From Coriaria nepalensis (lineage: Eukaryota; Streptophyta; Magnoliopsida; Cucurbitales; Coriariaceae): a DNA stretch of 64,000 nt. The notes below the pieces were generated by a model, which saw only the letters and a program-made list of their open reading frames with translations, did no database searches and had not been told where the DNA came from. Within the stretch, counting starts at the first letter, position 1. Each line of letters begins with the position of its first letter. Positions 12,861 to 25,199 of this stretch are shown in pieces. The translations under genes were made by a program, and so were the position numbers. The stretch lies in assembly GCA_027186245.1 (NCBI GenBank), contig CP114482.1, positions 31,205,209 through 31,269,208 of the forward strand. The letters are read 5' to 3'.

Positions 12861-13630
12861 CTTTGGATAATGAGCCTAATGAAAACATATTTCATATATA
12901 TTTTTTATTTTATATTACATCACTTAGTTCTTTAGTACATAATACCTATCCACTTTCTTTTAACAAGGCATCTTTACTATATACATATCGAAATATACCC
13001 CACTACTAAAAGTGGCCATAGCTAATGTTAGTCGGTTTACAAAACAATGCCGTCTAAGGTTACTTGTTAGGCATGGCCACAAACTTTAGTGATCCTACTT
13101 TCTATAGATATATTATCATTATTTTTGGATCCTCTTCTATATCTTCCACAGGCTCTATAAGAATGTTGAGCACAAAACAGCCCATTAACATTGTACAAAA
13201 CCCTACCTGGGCAACGTTTCTTGCATCTAATGTCGTAGTTTTGCAACCAGTCTCTGGCCATGCCTCTTAGCTAGCGTATGGCTAGTCATGTCAATATTTC
13301 CTGAGATATGTCACTTCCTGCACATATCGCTTCTATTTCAAAAGCCTACTGCTACAACTATTCATGTCCTTCATGTCGTTCGAAGGTGGGATGCTTATTC
13401 GGAAGGCTACTAGTAAATTTATTTCGCATTTGCTTTCTACAAAATCTCTAAATACCTCGACGTAGGAGGCAAATAAGGTGTTCCTGAAATCATTCATATT
13501 CTGAAAAAAAAAAAAAAAAAAAGGCATAAAATCACTATTTTAATTATAAGTCTATGTTAGAGTACTTACAATGAATGAAGTGATCACTTGGATGTTTAAA
13601 ACATATGAGGTTTGTCTATAGAATCATTAT
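12861..13630 (-). other. Gypsy 5' leader, no gene
   Basis: Noncoding stretch between the primer-binding site (13631-13650) and the gag start. It contains a poly(A) run at 13503-13522. No independent gene is seen. Confidence 0.5.
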
Positions 13631-13650
13631 TAACTATGCTATAATACTAG
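13631..13650 (-). other. Decayed primer-binding site (initiator tRNA-Met type)
   Basis: Just inside the LTR end, the minus strand reads AGCTAGTATTATAGCATAGT. This matches the common plant site TTGGTATCAGAGCATAG at most positions, and the location is right for gypsy priming. Confidence 0.6.
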
Positions 13651-13653
13651 CTT

Positions 13654-13668
13654 TGTAACGACCCTCCT

Positions 13669-13699
<31 letters not shown>

Positions 13700-15313
13700 T
13701 TGTTTTTAAATATAATTACAAATATTATAATATAACTAAGTAGGGGCATTATTTCTTAACTTGACAGCTTTTGATTGGAAATATGAAGTAATTTTCTAAA
13801 AAGCATGCATAGATAAAATCAAACATAAACCATAATTATATAGCTTAATATTCTCAACATATTATCATAACCTTATTAATAATCTTCATGCAAAATTAAA
13901 GTAAAAGCTTTAGGAGATTCTTATAATTACATTTAGACCCCTTTTACTTCTTGACCATATTACCGGTCGGTCATATATGTACTTCCACGAGGTTGATTAC
14001 GCTTCATTCACCTGATTCTGAAGCTACAGATTTACCATTATGTTTTCATACAACACAAATAATTCCTATGAGCTAAAAGCTCATTAAGTAAAGATCCTAA
14101 CTCACCTACACAAATAATATGTAAGACATAATAAATAGCTCAAATAAACTGCTTAGAGTATTTCTTTAAGATTCTATCCAAATAGCATACTCGTTCTTAT
14201 TCTACTACTCAGGGCCCTGAGGATGCTGCCACATATATTTCTATAATTATTGAGTTAGCAACCTCTTTGCCCTAACAATATATGAGTTAGCAATCTCTCT
14301 GTGGGATCCAGCCTAACTAAATATCTTTGGAAGGAGTGACCTCTCTGTGGGTCTTGCCCTATTTCGGTAGCACCACACTATAATGTTATGCTTATGTCAT
14401 GCCATATAAATTACTCGATTAACTAACTAGCATAACATCAATTTTTATCTGTCATTGCATGAACTTAGTGGTGCTCTTAATATGTATTTAGAGATTGAGT
14501 ATTTATTCATGTAATATAATCTCAGTTTTAAGTTTGCTATTAAAATCATAATACTAAGTGATTTCTATATTTTAATTAATTCAATGTTTTGCATGCTACA
14601 CTACATTCTTATCAATTTCAACAATCCTAACACAAAAGACAACAAACAAACAATATTCTTGTGTTGTAGGTGAGACTTTACTTATATGCATCTGAATTAC
14701 TTAGCATGTTAACTTCTAATAATCAACTATAACTTTTCTTATAAATCATGCATTAAACATACACACTACTCGTATTGTAGGTGAATCTTTACTTACAACG
14801 GATTCCAAACTAAGTTGTGGGATTGGGTATCCCAACTTCTTCTTTCTTTCAATTTCTTTCAGTTTCTTTCTATCTTTTTATCTCCCTTTCTCTTTTTTAG
14901 TTTCTCTCCTTTTCCTTGTCTCTTTCTCTTCCCCTATTTTTCTCTCCTCTCCCTCCCTTTCTCTTCCCCTCTTTTTTATCTTCCTCTCCCTCACTCTCTC
15001 TTCCTTACATTTTCTATGGTTTCCTTCCTTGGTTGATTTCCTTATATAGCTAGGGAAGTGAGTGTTATTAAGGATATGTGGAAAAACAAAATCAGGGAAA
15101 TGTCATTTGACAAATGAATGATGTCATGTCATTTATGTTGTCCTGTAATCTTCTCCCTCTTTTTTTAATAATTAAATTAAAGCCCTCCTAACTTTTAAAA
15201 ATTACTAAAAGGCCTCTTCTATTTCTATTATCATTAGGCTTAGTTGGAAATTAAGAATTGCTAAAAAGTCATATACTATTATGCATATTTAACTAATGTT
15301 CCGGGGGTTTACA
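13654..15313 (-). repeat. 5' LTR of the gypsy element (~1.66 kb)
   Basis: Termini are TGTAAACCCCCGG at 15313 and GGGTCGTTACA at 13654, read on the minus strand. TG...CA ends of this kind are typical of plant gypsy elements. A minus-strand TATA-like CTATATAAGG lies near 15040, beside a long pyrimidine-rich tract (14825-15010, plus strand). A primer-binding site follows the 3' end. The matching 3' LTR was not found left of 3540. The ORF in the T/C-rich tract is not a gene. Confidence 0.75.
13675..13700. repeat. (TA)n microsatellite
   Basis: Uninterrupted TA dinucleotides near the 3' end of the gypsy LTR. Confidence 0.95.
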
Positions 15314-15483
15314 TTCTCCCATTCTTATGAAAATTTAGTTAAGCTCGATGTTTCACCATCACTATTAATATTTCTAGAAATATGATGGACGATTATCTTT
15401 CTGATAGGTAAGGTGACCGAATGACTAGTCTATCAATCAAGGATCCATCGGCCATCAAAAATAGGCCAAGGATGATTATTTCC

Positions 15484-16685
15484 CTAAGGTTGACCCAGTT
15501 AAGCCAATCAAATTTTGACCCGATGGAAAAAATACTTTATGTGATAATATATTTTTGTAGATTTTAGTAAGACATTAATTATTGTCATAAATGAAAGTTA
15601 GTTATTATTTATCATGTTTATTAATTTTATTCGAATTCATATTATATATTCTATAAATGCATTTCATGATAAAGTTTAGTATATAGAATTATGCACTTTG
15701 GAGACCATGATAAAGATCATGCTAGTAGAGACTCGAGTCGCTAAAAAATAAAATAAGAAAAATGGTTGTTTGTCGTAGGATCTTGAAAATAGACATTGAT
15801 TCATCTGAATAAATAATCATGTAGTTCATCACCTAATTGTTAGGATGACCGATTCACAACTAGTGGTGATAGTGGAACACCATGATGATTGCGTGGACTC
15901 TTAGTAGAGACTAAGGGTGCTGAACGAGTCACTTAGAAAATTCTCAATGTAATTAACACTAACTGTCAATGAGAATTATCTAGTGACTGTTTTACATGTG
16001 ATTCTCATATGTGAGACACCATGGTTTCTTGATTACAAGGCCTAATGCTTTGACATCATTCCAATTAGCCCTAGCCATTGTGAACATGGGTGAACCGTTG
16101 GATATGAAGTATTGTGCGAGAAGGTTGTGAGTGGTCAAGAGGGAATCTATCACTTCCGTGTTTGGAAAAAGACCCTATGGATTATGTACTTTGTTGAACA
16201 AGGAATCTCCCAAAGTAGTATAGTATGAAAAGAGTTACTTTAAAGCCATTGTCAATGTTCAATACTATAATGGTCCATATGATTTGTTTATTATTGTTTA
16301 ATAGTTAAATGATGCCCTAGGATTATTGTAAGCATACTGTAGTCACAACAAATTCTTTCGGAAGATGGTACATCTCATCTCTCAGATAGTCTTGACACTT
16401 TTCTAGAAGTTAATCTTGGCTTAGATATTTAAGTTATTTAATCATGAGACGATTAAGTTAACTGTTTAATTTAAAATATTATTTTAAATTAAACAAATTT
16501 AATTTAAAATTAAATAAAATCATAAAGTGTTTATGAAATCCTCTTGTCGGTGTGATGTAGTACATAATCAGTCACACACACAAGGTTCATAGTTCTTCAG
16601 ATAAAGTTTCATTGGAGAAAAGAGAAAAAAGACCAAACAATTTTAGAAGTAAAATGGTCATTTGACTTATATTTTGACTTATATT
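15484..16685 (+). repeat. Partial copia LTR (family of 702-2735)
   Basis: Side-by-side reading shows the same blocks in the same order as 702-1920: the GTTAAGCCAATCA start, the ATGAAAGTTAGTTATT stretch, and the GAAGATGGTACATCTCATC and CTTGTCGGTGTGATGT stretches. Similarity stops near 16685, so the promoter half is missing. The ~170 bp between the gypsy LTR and this copy holds nothing recognisable. Confidence 0.75.
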
Positions 16686-16889
16686 ATCTAACTTTGTCAA
16701 TATATGAAACTATTATCTAGTTTGGTGTTATTCATTTCCTTGCCATATCTACTGTTTTGCATTATCCAGTTTGAAAGTGAAAATTGTAATACAATTTTCA
16801 ATATATGAAATTTCTATCAATTTGATTATATGTAATTATTATTCCAATTTGATTTTTACTACGAATTAGTACAAATCTGGATCGTAAAC

Positions 16890-17930
16890 CATTAAAGTCC
16901 TCCAAACTCGATGGCTTAAGGGCTACTCAGAGGACTCATCGAGCCATAGGGTTTGGAAGATAAAGGCTAAAAGTCTCTAACCACCAAACTCAATGGCTCA
17001 ATGGGTTTTCTCATAGCCCTCGAGCCATCAAGTTTTGAGGTTAAAGACTTTTAGCCTCTATCTTCCAAACCCAATGGCTCAAGGGTTCTTCCCAAGACTG
17101 CATCGTGCCATTGGGTTAAGAAAATAGAGACCTTAAACCCTAAACCTCAACTTTAAACACAAAAACTCAAACCCTAAACCCTAACTCTAAACCTTAAACA
17201 TTAAATCTAAACCTCAAACCTTAAATCCTAAATCTCTAACACTAAACCCTAAACCTCAAACCCCAAACCTCAAACCTCAAACCTCAAACCTCAAACCCCA
17301 AATCTTAAACCTTAACCCTAAATCCTAAACATTAAACCATAAATCTCAAACCTCAAATTTTAAACCCTAAATTTTTAACCTAAACCTCAAATCTCAAACC
17401 CAAAACCTATAACCCAAAACCTTAAACCTTAAACCTTAAACCCTAAACCTTAAACCTGAAACCTTAAACCCTAAATTTTAAACCTTAACCTTAGGCCCTA
17501 AACCCTAAACCTCAACCTTAAACTTTAAACTATAAATCATAAACCTTAATATTTAACCCAAAAGTCTCTGTCTTCCGAATCCAATGGCTCAAAGAATCTT
17601 CTCAAAACCCCATCTAGTCATTAGGTTTGGAAGATATACTCAAAAAGTCTCTATCTTCCAAACCTAATGGCTAGAATGGTTTATGACCCCATTAAGTCAT
17701 TAGGTTTTGAAGACGGACTCAAAAAGTCTTTATCTTCCATACCTAAGACTCAAAGGGTCCTCTCAAGATCCCATTGAGTCATTGGGTTGGGAAGACAAAG
17801 ACTTACACAATGGCTCGAAGGGTACTCTTAGGACCTCCCTCGAGCTATTAGGTTGGGAAGATAGAGACTTTTAAGTCCTTATCTTCTTAACACAATGACT
17901 CGAAGGATCCTCTCAAGCTGAGTGATCAAT
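16890..17930. repeat. Palindromic ~85-bp satellite block around a telomere-like array
   Basis: Repeated units read roughly TCTATCTTCCAAACCCAATGGCTC...GAGTCATTGGGTTTGGAAGATAGAGA. Each unit is therefore an imperfect inverted repeat. About three units lie before (16890-17125) and four or more after (17560-17930) a degenerate AAACCCT-like array. No coding sequence is seen. Confidence 0.8.
17127..17560. repeat. Degenerate interstitial telomere-like array
   Basis: About 430 bp of heptamer-like units: AAACCCT (the plant telomere repeat) mixed with AAACCTC, AAACCTT, AAATCTC and similar variants. It is flanked on both sides by the same palindromic satellite, so it is internal and not a chromosome end. 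Confidence 0.85.
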
Positions 17931-18099
17931 TATAAAACTATTAAGATAATTATAAAAGTCATAGTAATTAAAATGTTACAACATCTAAGTCATATAATGT
18001 TTCATGAAAATATTACTACATCAACATCATACTACTTTGGTGCCCTTCTACTTTTCCATATCTCTTTCGTGATATGATGACCAATATCCTTTAAAAAAT

Positions 18100-18875
18100 C
18101 ATTTAATCAACTGGTTTATAAGAAATCTTTTTCAGAAAATGATTATTGTCAAAATGTCAAGGAATCTCACTCTCTAAAGGATGTCGCCTAAGACACAAGT
18201 GTAGAGCAAATGCATGAATTAAATAACCTTCGCTTGCCTATAGGTTCTATTATGCATGCTATATTGGGTATGAAGCCAGATTCTACTTATGTCTAAGTGC
18301 TATGAGCAGGAATTAAGATAATCCAGATAAAGGACATTCTTACATTGTTACGAAGGACTAAGGGCATGTTTTTAATTTCTGAACTGAAAATTAAGTTTCA
18401 CAAACTCTAATTTCCAATTGAATATCAACCATAGTAAATCCACATGATGTTTTGTTTTATGTTGAATTGGTTAGTTGGAATAGTTCCTAGAAAGAAAAGA
18501 TCGAGAAATCAATTGGAAAAACGAATTACTACTTGTGAAGTAAAATAAGTGTGTAGGATAAAAGGTTCATAACTAAACTTATAATGGTCCTAAGCATCAT
18601 TTGTCACATATTAATGTAATATGATTACAATAGGGTGCGGCTATAGAAAATGAACTAAGATGTCATAAGAAATCCAAGTATACATATTGACTCATTATCA
18701 CTTTATTTAAGTTAAAGTCAAATGAGTTAAAGTGAATACAAGAGAGTAGACACGAGTAGGTAACATAATAGATCTCCACACTAAGGCATTTGACAAATGA
18801 ACGCTTAATTTCCATCTTAACAAGATGAGAAAAAGATTCAAAAGCGATTGGTTTTCATGTAAGTGGAAGATTGAA
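18100..18875 (+). pseudogene. Copia RT end and RNase H remnant
   Basis: Broken frames recover the C-terminal copia region: PSLAYGSIMHAILGMKPDST near 18230-18290, a match to the conserved AYA.GSLMYAM..TRPD segment, then a relic of the ILKYLRRTKGMFLIS motif and the RNase H tail (DLHTKAFDK, 18765-18800). A purine-rich AAGTGGAAGATTG at about 18862-18875 is the likely polypurine tract before the next LTR. Numerous stops make it inactive. Confidence 0.75.
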
Positions 18876-20100
18876 AGTATAATGTCTATTATGCCGATTG
18901 GGTTTAACCTAATAAAGTCATTTGCTTATGAGCATCAATCTTAACATATATAAGTTATCAACAAAATTAAATACATAGTATTTAAATGAGAATTTTGTAT
19001 CACATTGTTGTTATGTTGGAAATAACATTATATGCATATTTGATTATATGACATACTTGATAAATTCCCAGATCTTAGATATGCACTTGAAACCTTGACA
19101 ACGATCACACTTGGTGAGATCAAAGTCGGTTAGCATCTAATATCCATAACTGCTCATTGTCGTAAGATTATCGTAATGTGATAATGATGATTTTGGAAAA
19201 ACTATTACATGTGCTATCATCTTCAAAAGAATAATGATGTTCTCATGATCATCGATATTTTCGAATACCAGGATAGACATGTTGGTGATTAGTAGAGAAT
19301 TAATTATTGAACGTGATCACTTAACAAATCTCATTGGTAATTATATAGACTATTAATGTGATTTGTCATTTGATTATTGTACTTGTGCTTCACAGAGCTA
19401 AGATTGCCATAGTACTTGTGTATGTAATATCATACTTTGATATAATTCAAAGTGACCCTAGCCAAGGGTTACTAAAGATGAACCATTAGGCATGTGTTCT
19501 TGTACGGGAAGTCTTTAGGGTGATAAGATGAGATCCATCACCTCTATATTAAAACAATAATTCAATGAAAGATGTACCTTATGCAATGAAGAAAATTTTG
19601 TGCAAATTAATATGGTAAGAAAATAGTTTCTATAAATCCATTGCTAATTGCATAAGTGCTCATATAATTCATAAGGTTAGTCTAGTAGGTTTAATAGTTA
19701 AATGAAACCCTAGGATTATCAAGGACTATTACATAGATGTAAGGATCAATCTAATATGGTAATAGTTATCACAAGTTCTTATTAAGGTTTCTAATAATTC
19801 TTATTATATGAGTGGCCCATATGCCTTGCTAGAGGCCAATATGAATTTAGTGCTTTAAGTTAATTGATCATGTAAGATGATCAAATTAATTGTTTGATTT
19901 AAGAGTGATTTTAAAGTCCAAATGATTCATTCATTAGAAAGGATAAATTCCACATGTCATTGTGGGGCCCACCTACCAGCATTATGTAGAACCTACTGGC
20001 CACACACATAAAGAATAATTAGATCTCGGTTGAAATATAAAGAGCTTTCAAATGATTTGTTCATCCAATCAATCCCAAAGTCCTTTAGGTTGTTTGTTTT
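18876..20100 (+). repeat. Partial copia LTR between RNase H and gag
   Basis: Starts TGAAAGTATAATG after the purine tract and shares scattered blocks with the 702-2735 LTR family, though strongly diverged. It is about 800 bp shorter than the full LTR. It joins copia gag sequence at about 20100 with no leader or primer site. Confidence 0.6.
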
Positions 20101-22230
20101 GAACTATTAAATGAATAGGTTAACACCTACTCTTCATGTGTTGCTCAAAATGCTACAAACGAACGAAGGATCTCTCCAAAGTAAAGACAAAACTGTGTTG
20201 CTCATGGGAGGTCACCAAGCCAATAAAGGTAAATACAAGTTCAAGAAAGGAAGCAAAAGTAAACCTCTAAAGGAAATGAAGGTCATAAGTAAGAATAACA
20301 AAAGTAGGGATTGAAAATATTATGGTGACACCGGCCATTAGAAGCATAATTACAAGAATTCTCTAGCTTCTCTTAAAAAGAAGAAACAAAAGGAGTCTTC
20401 CAATATGTTCTTAGCTATAATACTCTTAAACAATATTTTTACTTGGGTATTAGATACCAAATAAAACAACTCATATTTATTTAATATGCAGAGCCTAAAA
20501 AGTAAAGAGATAGCTTGAAGAAGAGGAAAAATATTCGCTCACATGTAAAGACATGTGAGAAATGGAGCAAGAAGTTACAACATTAACTGTAGACATTATC
20601 ACTTCCTATTTTATCTTATAACTTTTATTACTAAAAGGGACTTTTTGTAATATAGTACCATAACATTATTTTTGGTTTTATTAAGAAGATTTTATAACTT
20701 CTTTTCTTTTAAGACAATGTGTAAAATATTACCTTTTGGTTTATATTTTGGGAAATGGCTCCCCATTAAGATGGTTAAGCATATTTATTAAAGTTGATAA
20801 GAAAAAAATATCTTTAAGAAAAATTAAGAAACTAAAAGGTTCGATGTTGATCAAATAGCCATATTTAGCATTAATCGATTATATCATACCAAATAAATAA
20901 GACCATACTTGTTAAAACATGGGTACCTTAATCCAATAGATTATGAATCAAAAACTAAATAAGAAAAGATTATCTACTTGGAATGATCGTATCTCTATTA
21001 AAAATATTTTAAAGAGAAATTGACCTTGTTGTAACATCTAATACATAATGATGTAAATAAAATTTTATTTTTCCTTCTCATTATTTCCATATTAAAGTTC
21101 TCTAAAATTTCGGATTAAAAGTCTTAGACATATGAAGCCGAACATATGAGAAAGGAATAAGGAATGAAATAAGATGGGGAAAAAAAGACAAGAGTATTAC
21201 TCTTTGATGAGATCATGGAGATAAATATCAATATTACAAGTTTCTTAAAATTACCTTATTGAGAATAAGATTCTAATTCTATGAAGTCTTCCTAGAACAT
21301 CATAAGCGAATGATGATTTGGTATAGAGAAATCAACATATATATGTTATAGCCCGATGTGATTTATACATTGAACACACTTTAATTCAACTAGGCCATAA
21401 CAAAGAAATCACCACATACATAATGAATAAGATTCTCTCTAAATCGGCATTAAATGATCGACATGAGATATGGAGAGAAAGAACAAAATCATACCACTAG
21501 ATGAAACATGAAAATGATTTGTTCTCGCTAAATCCATTATATGAATTGATTAGAGACAAAATCTAACAGATGTTATTTTGTGGAATATCTCTAGTAGAGA
21601 CTACATATCTTCTCTAATTCCAATAAGCTAAAATGAGCATTTTTAGATGAAAACTATTTTCTTAAAAAGAGTATTACTTTCTAAAAGGACAGTGGGAATA
21701 ATATAATAATTTAAAGGTACCACAAAATTAACAATTATTAAGAAACCTAGTTCATTAAATTCTCACTAAATAGGAACTTTCGAAAGAAGGAATAGTGATT
21801 CCTTAGTATACACTAACACTCAATGTATTTAGATATGCGAGCTTAACTGCTTTGCTTAGAGTAAGAAATATAAGATGTATGAGTTACAATGTAAAATCTT
21901 CATATAAAAAGACAAAAATATTGTGTTAGAAACTTAATATAAGAATTGATGCAAACATCCTAGAAAATGAAATCTGATCTATTCTATAAGTCAAATAATT
22001 TGATTTATGAAAGTAGATTACCTAAGTGTATATAAGAGTTCGTGGAAGCAATACCATATTCATCGTCTAATTTACTACTCATTTAGAATAAAGTAGTTAT
22101 ATTGCAAATAGTCTAAATGTGGTTGTCAAAAAACTTCTCCATTAAGGATTTGGGTAAAGCACCTTTTGACTTGAGTTATAAGAGATCTATAGTGATAGAT
22201 TTAAAAGAACTAATTGGCTTGACCCATTAA
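20101..22230 (+). pseudogene. Copia gag-pol remnant
   Basis: The first recognisable part is the gag C-terminus (LKMLQTNEGSLQSKDKTVLL) with a lysine-rich tract. A broken zinc knuckle follows near 20315-20350 and then the protease start (FTWVLDT, about 20440). The middle is badly decayed. Near 22115-22210 the reverse transcriptase reappears with WLSKNFSIKDLGKA, the segment that follows the YVDD site in copia elements. The N-terminal gag is missing. The element stops near 22230, where a gypsy-type LTR starts. Confidence 0.75.
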
Positions 22231-23337
22231 TGTACAATAGTAAAGTACTAAAAGTGTTTAGTACTATTAATGCTAAAATTTTACATACGTGGCAAGACGT
22301 GATTTGATAAAAAAATTGAAATAAATTAAATTGGCCAATGAGGAATGGCTAATCGACCGATTTAAAGATAATTTTAGCCAATTTAGTGTAGATTTCTGTT
22401 AACATAGAGCATTTGACCATGTTAAATTCAGCCAAAGAGAATTTCCCTTAAGAGAGTGTGAAACTTCACAAGGATTGATGAGGTAACCAATTTTATTTAC
22501 TATTTTTCCATCCTAATTGCCCATAAATAGAAGGTTTGGGCTAAGCAAAATGGATCAACAACATCACCAATCAATCAATCGTCAACCATCCATTCGATCA
22601 AAAAACCAGTACACACAACAGTCAAATTTCTTGGACACTTATCTTTTATTTCTGCTTCCTCCAGAAATAATATATTTCTTTTTTTCTATGATCAATTTGA
22701 TCAATCAACAAACTGTCAAATTCTCTTGGTCTGTATGACACTTATTTTTAAATTTTGTATTTCTCTGAAAATCAATGTTTTTATTTTTTTTTTCTTAGAT
22801 TTGTTCTTAGGAGTAGTATTAGTCGACTGAGTTCTCACTTAAGTGAAGGTATTGATCTATCGTTCAAGGAAAATATATCATTTTCTTTTGCTTTAATTTT
22901 CATAGTTGTTTAATTTATTATTTTCATAGGAGTAGAGTTAGATCAAATTTAATTTCTTGTCTTAGATTTAGATATGTCATTTCAATTCTTTTTCTTTAAC
23001 TAGTGTTCTTTATTCATTCATTTTTTAAACGTTAATTTTGTAGTCTTTCATTTTCATTAATTTAGTAGTAGTTAGGTAAAATCCCTCGTTAGTAGATACA
23101 TCGAAAAAATAGTAGAACCTAGATTAGCGTCAATCCTTTTGCATAATTCGATAGAAGTTAAATTAATTTTCTTAACATGTATTTCCTCTATTTTTTATTT
23201 TATAGTGTGAAATTGACTATAAATTTTTGCTACGGCTGCAATTTTCATTACATTTTTTCAAAGGTCAGATCGAACCATTGTACAATTCCCAAGGCCAGCA
23301 TTCAATTCTACGTCGGTGGATTTCCCTGACGTTAACA
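22231..23337 (+). repeat. Probable 5' LTR of a Tat-like gypsy element
   Basis: Begins TGTACAATAG and ends GACGTTAACA, three bases before a primer-binding-like TGGCACCGCC. A TATA-like CATAAATAGAAGG lies near 22522. Only one LTR is visible, so the borders are inferred from the primer site and termini. Confidence 0.5.
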
Positions 23338-23340
23338 AAT

Positions 23341-23351
23341 TGGCACCGCCT
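23341..23351 (+). other. Gypsy primer-binding site
   Basis: TGGCACCGCC resembles the TGGCACCG(T)C site used by many plant Tat-type elements. It stands directly between the LTR and the gag. Confidence 0.5.
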
Positions 23352-23389
23352 CATCTGACGATTACAGATTGTAGAGTCATAATCAATAT

Positions 23390-24960
23390 TCCTTGTCGGG
23401 GAAGTCTTCACCACCTCATCCAACCGATAATCCGAATATCAGCCAAAATCAAGCAGATTTGATAGCTCCACCACCATTGATGCCTCAAGAGAATATCCAA
23501 AGGTTGGTGGGGGAAGAAGTCGCCTCAACCCCTAAGATAGGGGCCGATCGAACTCCTATTCAGCCAAAGGCATAACTATCTGACCAATCGCACCTATTAA
23601 TGACCCGATTTATCGAACAAATGGAAGAGGCTGAAAGATGGTCGGAGAATACAACGACCTACTTTCTTGGCTATTTAGAACTATTCAGCCAATATTTATT
23701 GCCGATCAAGCCGCTTTACCCACCACTATAATGGGCCTATCGTGGGGGGAGATGGATGGTCGAATCCCGTTGCCCGTGTTTGAGGTTGGTTGTCCTTCAG
23801 GGATATGAACCGATCAACGAGAAATTCCGACTGCTAGATCATCCCTTACCGTTAAATGAGCCAACTTATCAATTAAGATGAGTACCTCATCCTCCACCGA
23901 ATAGATATTTCGGTGGATTTTCCAATGGTAGAATCCATGTACCTTCAACATATCAGCCACCACCTTTTCAATCGGACTACTTGTTGCCGCTACCTCTTTA
24001 TGTTGGCATATCGCTAGGGAATCATCCCATGGATGGCAAGCCATAAATTCTTTAACTACCTCTAGCTCCACCCATGCATCTGAAATCAGTCGTCGGTGAT
24101 AGGGATCTTATCTATAATATCATTTAAGATATGTACGACATGGCCGCTCAACAACCACCGCAGTTGGTATATCATAAGTCGCACATGGAAGATCTCGATC
24201 AAGAGCCATTCCCACATAACTATCGGGTTCTGAATGTTAGTATTTTCTCAAGCGAAGACCTAATCCAGTCCACGGTTGAACACGATAGCCAATTCATAGA
24301 TTAATATGGAGAGGTCGATGCTAAGAACTGACTTCGACTTCAATTTTTTGTAAATTCCCTTATTAGGCAAGCATTTGTATGGTATACACGTTTGCCACCT
24401 AATTCTATCCAAACTTGTTCGGAAATGGAATAGTATTTCTATACCCAATTCTATCGGGTACATCCGGAGGTAAGAATCACTGATTTTTCCCCCTTGTATT
24501 AAAGGATGGGAGAATCATCTGATGCTTCTAGCTCAATTCATGCAACATCATAACTGATGCCACGTCACTCTTTCAGAAATCAAGTTCATAAAATTAGCTA
24601 TTAACAAACTCGATATTGAGCTTTGAAAGAAGTTCGAAGGGATGGAATTCTACAAGTTCTTCAAACTCTTAATGATAGCTTCTCGGTATAAGGAACTGTT
24701 AAGAGAATAAGCCTAACTAAGAGAAAAAGCCTAACGGAAAAGTGCTTCAATAGGCTATAATTCTTAGGAGTCTACTTTAGAAGTCAAAGTTGCCAAGATA
24801 ATCGACAGAGATAAATCAAGAGTTGTTCCAGCCCCAAGCAAGTCGATGGTCGAGATACCGCCGAGCGGTAAACCCATGAGATGGATAAGGTATACTCATT
24901 CGACCTTTCAAAAGTAAGCGAGGTACTTTACCTCTTCAACTAAGCATGTTAACAACTTTC
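23390..24960 (+). pseudogene. Ty3/gypsy (Tat-like) gag
   Basis: A proline-rich N-terminal part (frame from about 23393) is followed by the retrotransposon-gag core near 24345-24480: RQAFVWYTRLPPNSIQT and FYTQFYRVHPEV. This is the well-conserved WY.SLPP.SI.SW / F...F pattern of plant gypsy gag. A C-terminal stretch around 24860-24940 (KVYSFDLSKVSEVF) resembles the spacer before protease in Tat elements. Stops and frame changes are frequent. Protease and pol are absent; the sequence passes into copia LTR relics. Confidence 0.75.
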
Positions 24961-25199
24961 ATTCAATTATTTATGTTTGATGACATCCTCATTTCATAAC
25001 TAATGCATGTTTATGACTACGCAGTAATATTACTTTAAGTTGCACACTTAGAAATCGACATAGAAATTCATGCATAACATTTCATAGGCACACAAAACAT
25101 TCGAATGTTCTAGTAGGTATGCAATAATAACTAAAATACTTGAAAGCAGATTAATATATGCATCATATCAAATATATTAAACAAATAGCTACATTCGTG

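Noticed and set aside
12667..13270. Several short ORFs in both strands
   Set aside because: They fall in the gag N-terminus and leader of the minus-strand gypsy element and carry no motif.
14815..15036. Hydrophobic ORF of 73 codons (Phe/Leu/Ser rich)
   Set aside because: Low-complexity T/C tract inside the gypsy LTR; on the element's own strand it is a purine tract near the promoter.
17127..17560. True chromosome end
   Set aside because: The heptamers are degenerate and the same satellite flanks both sides, so it is interstitial.
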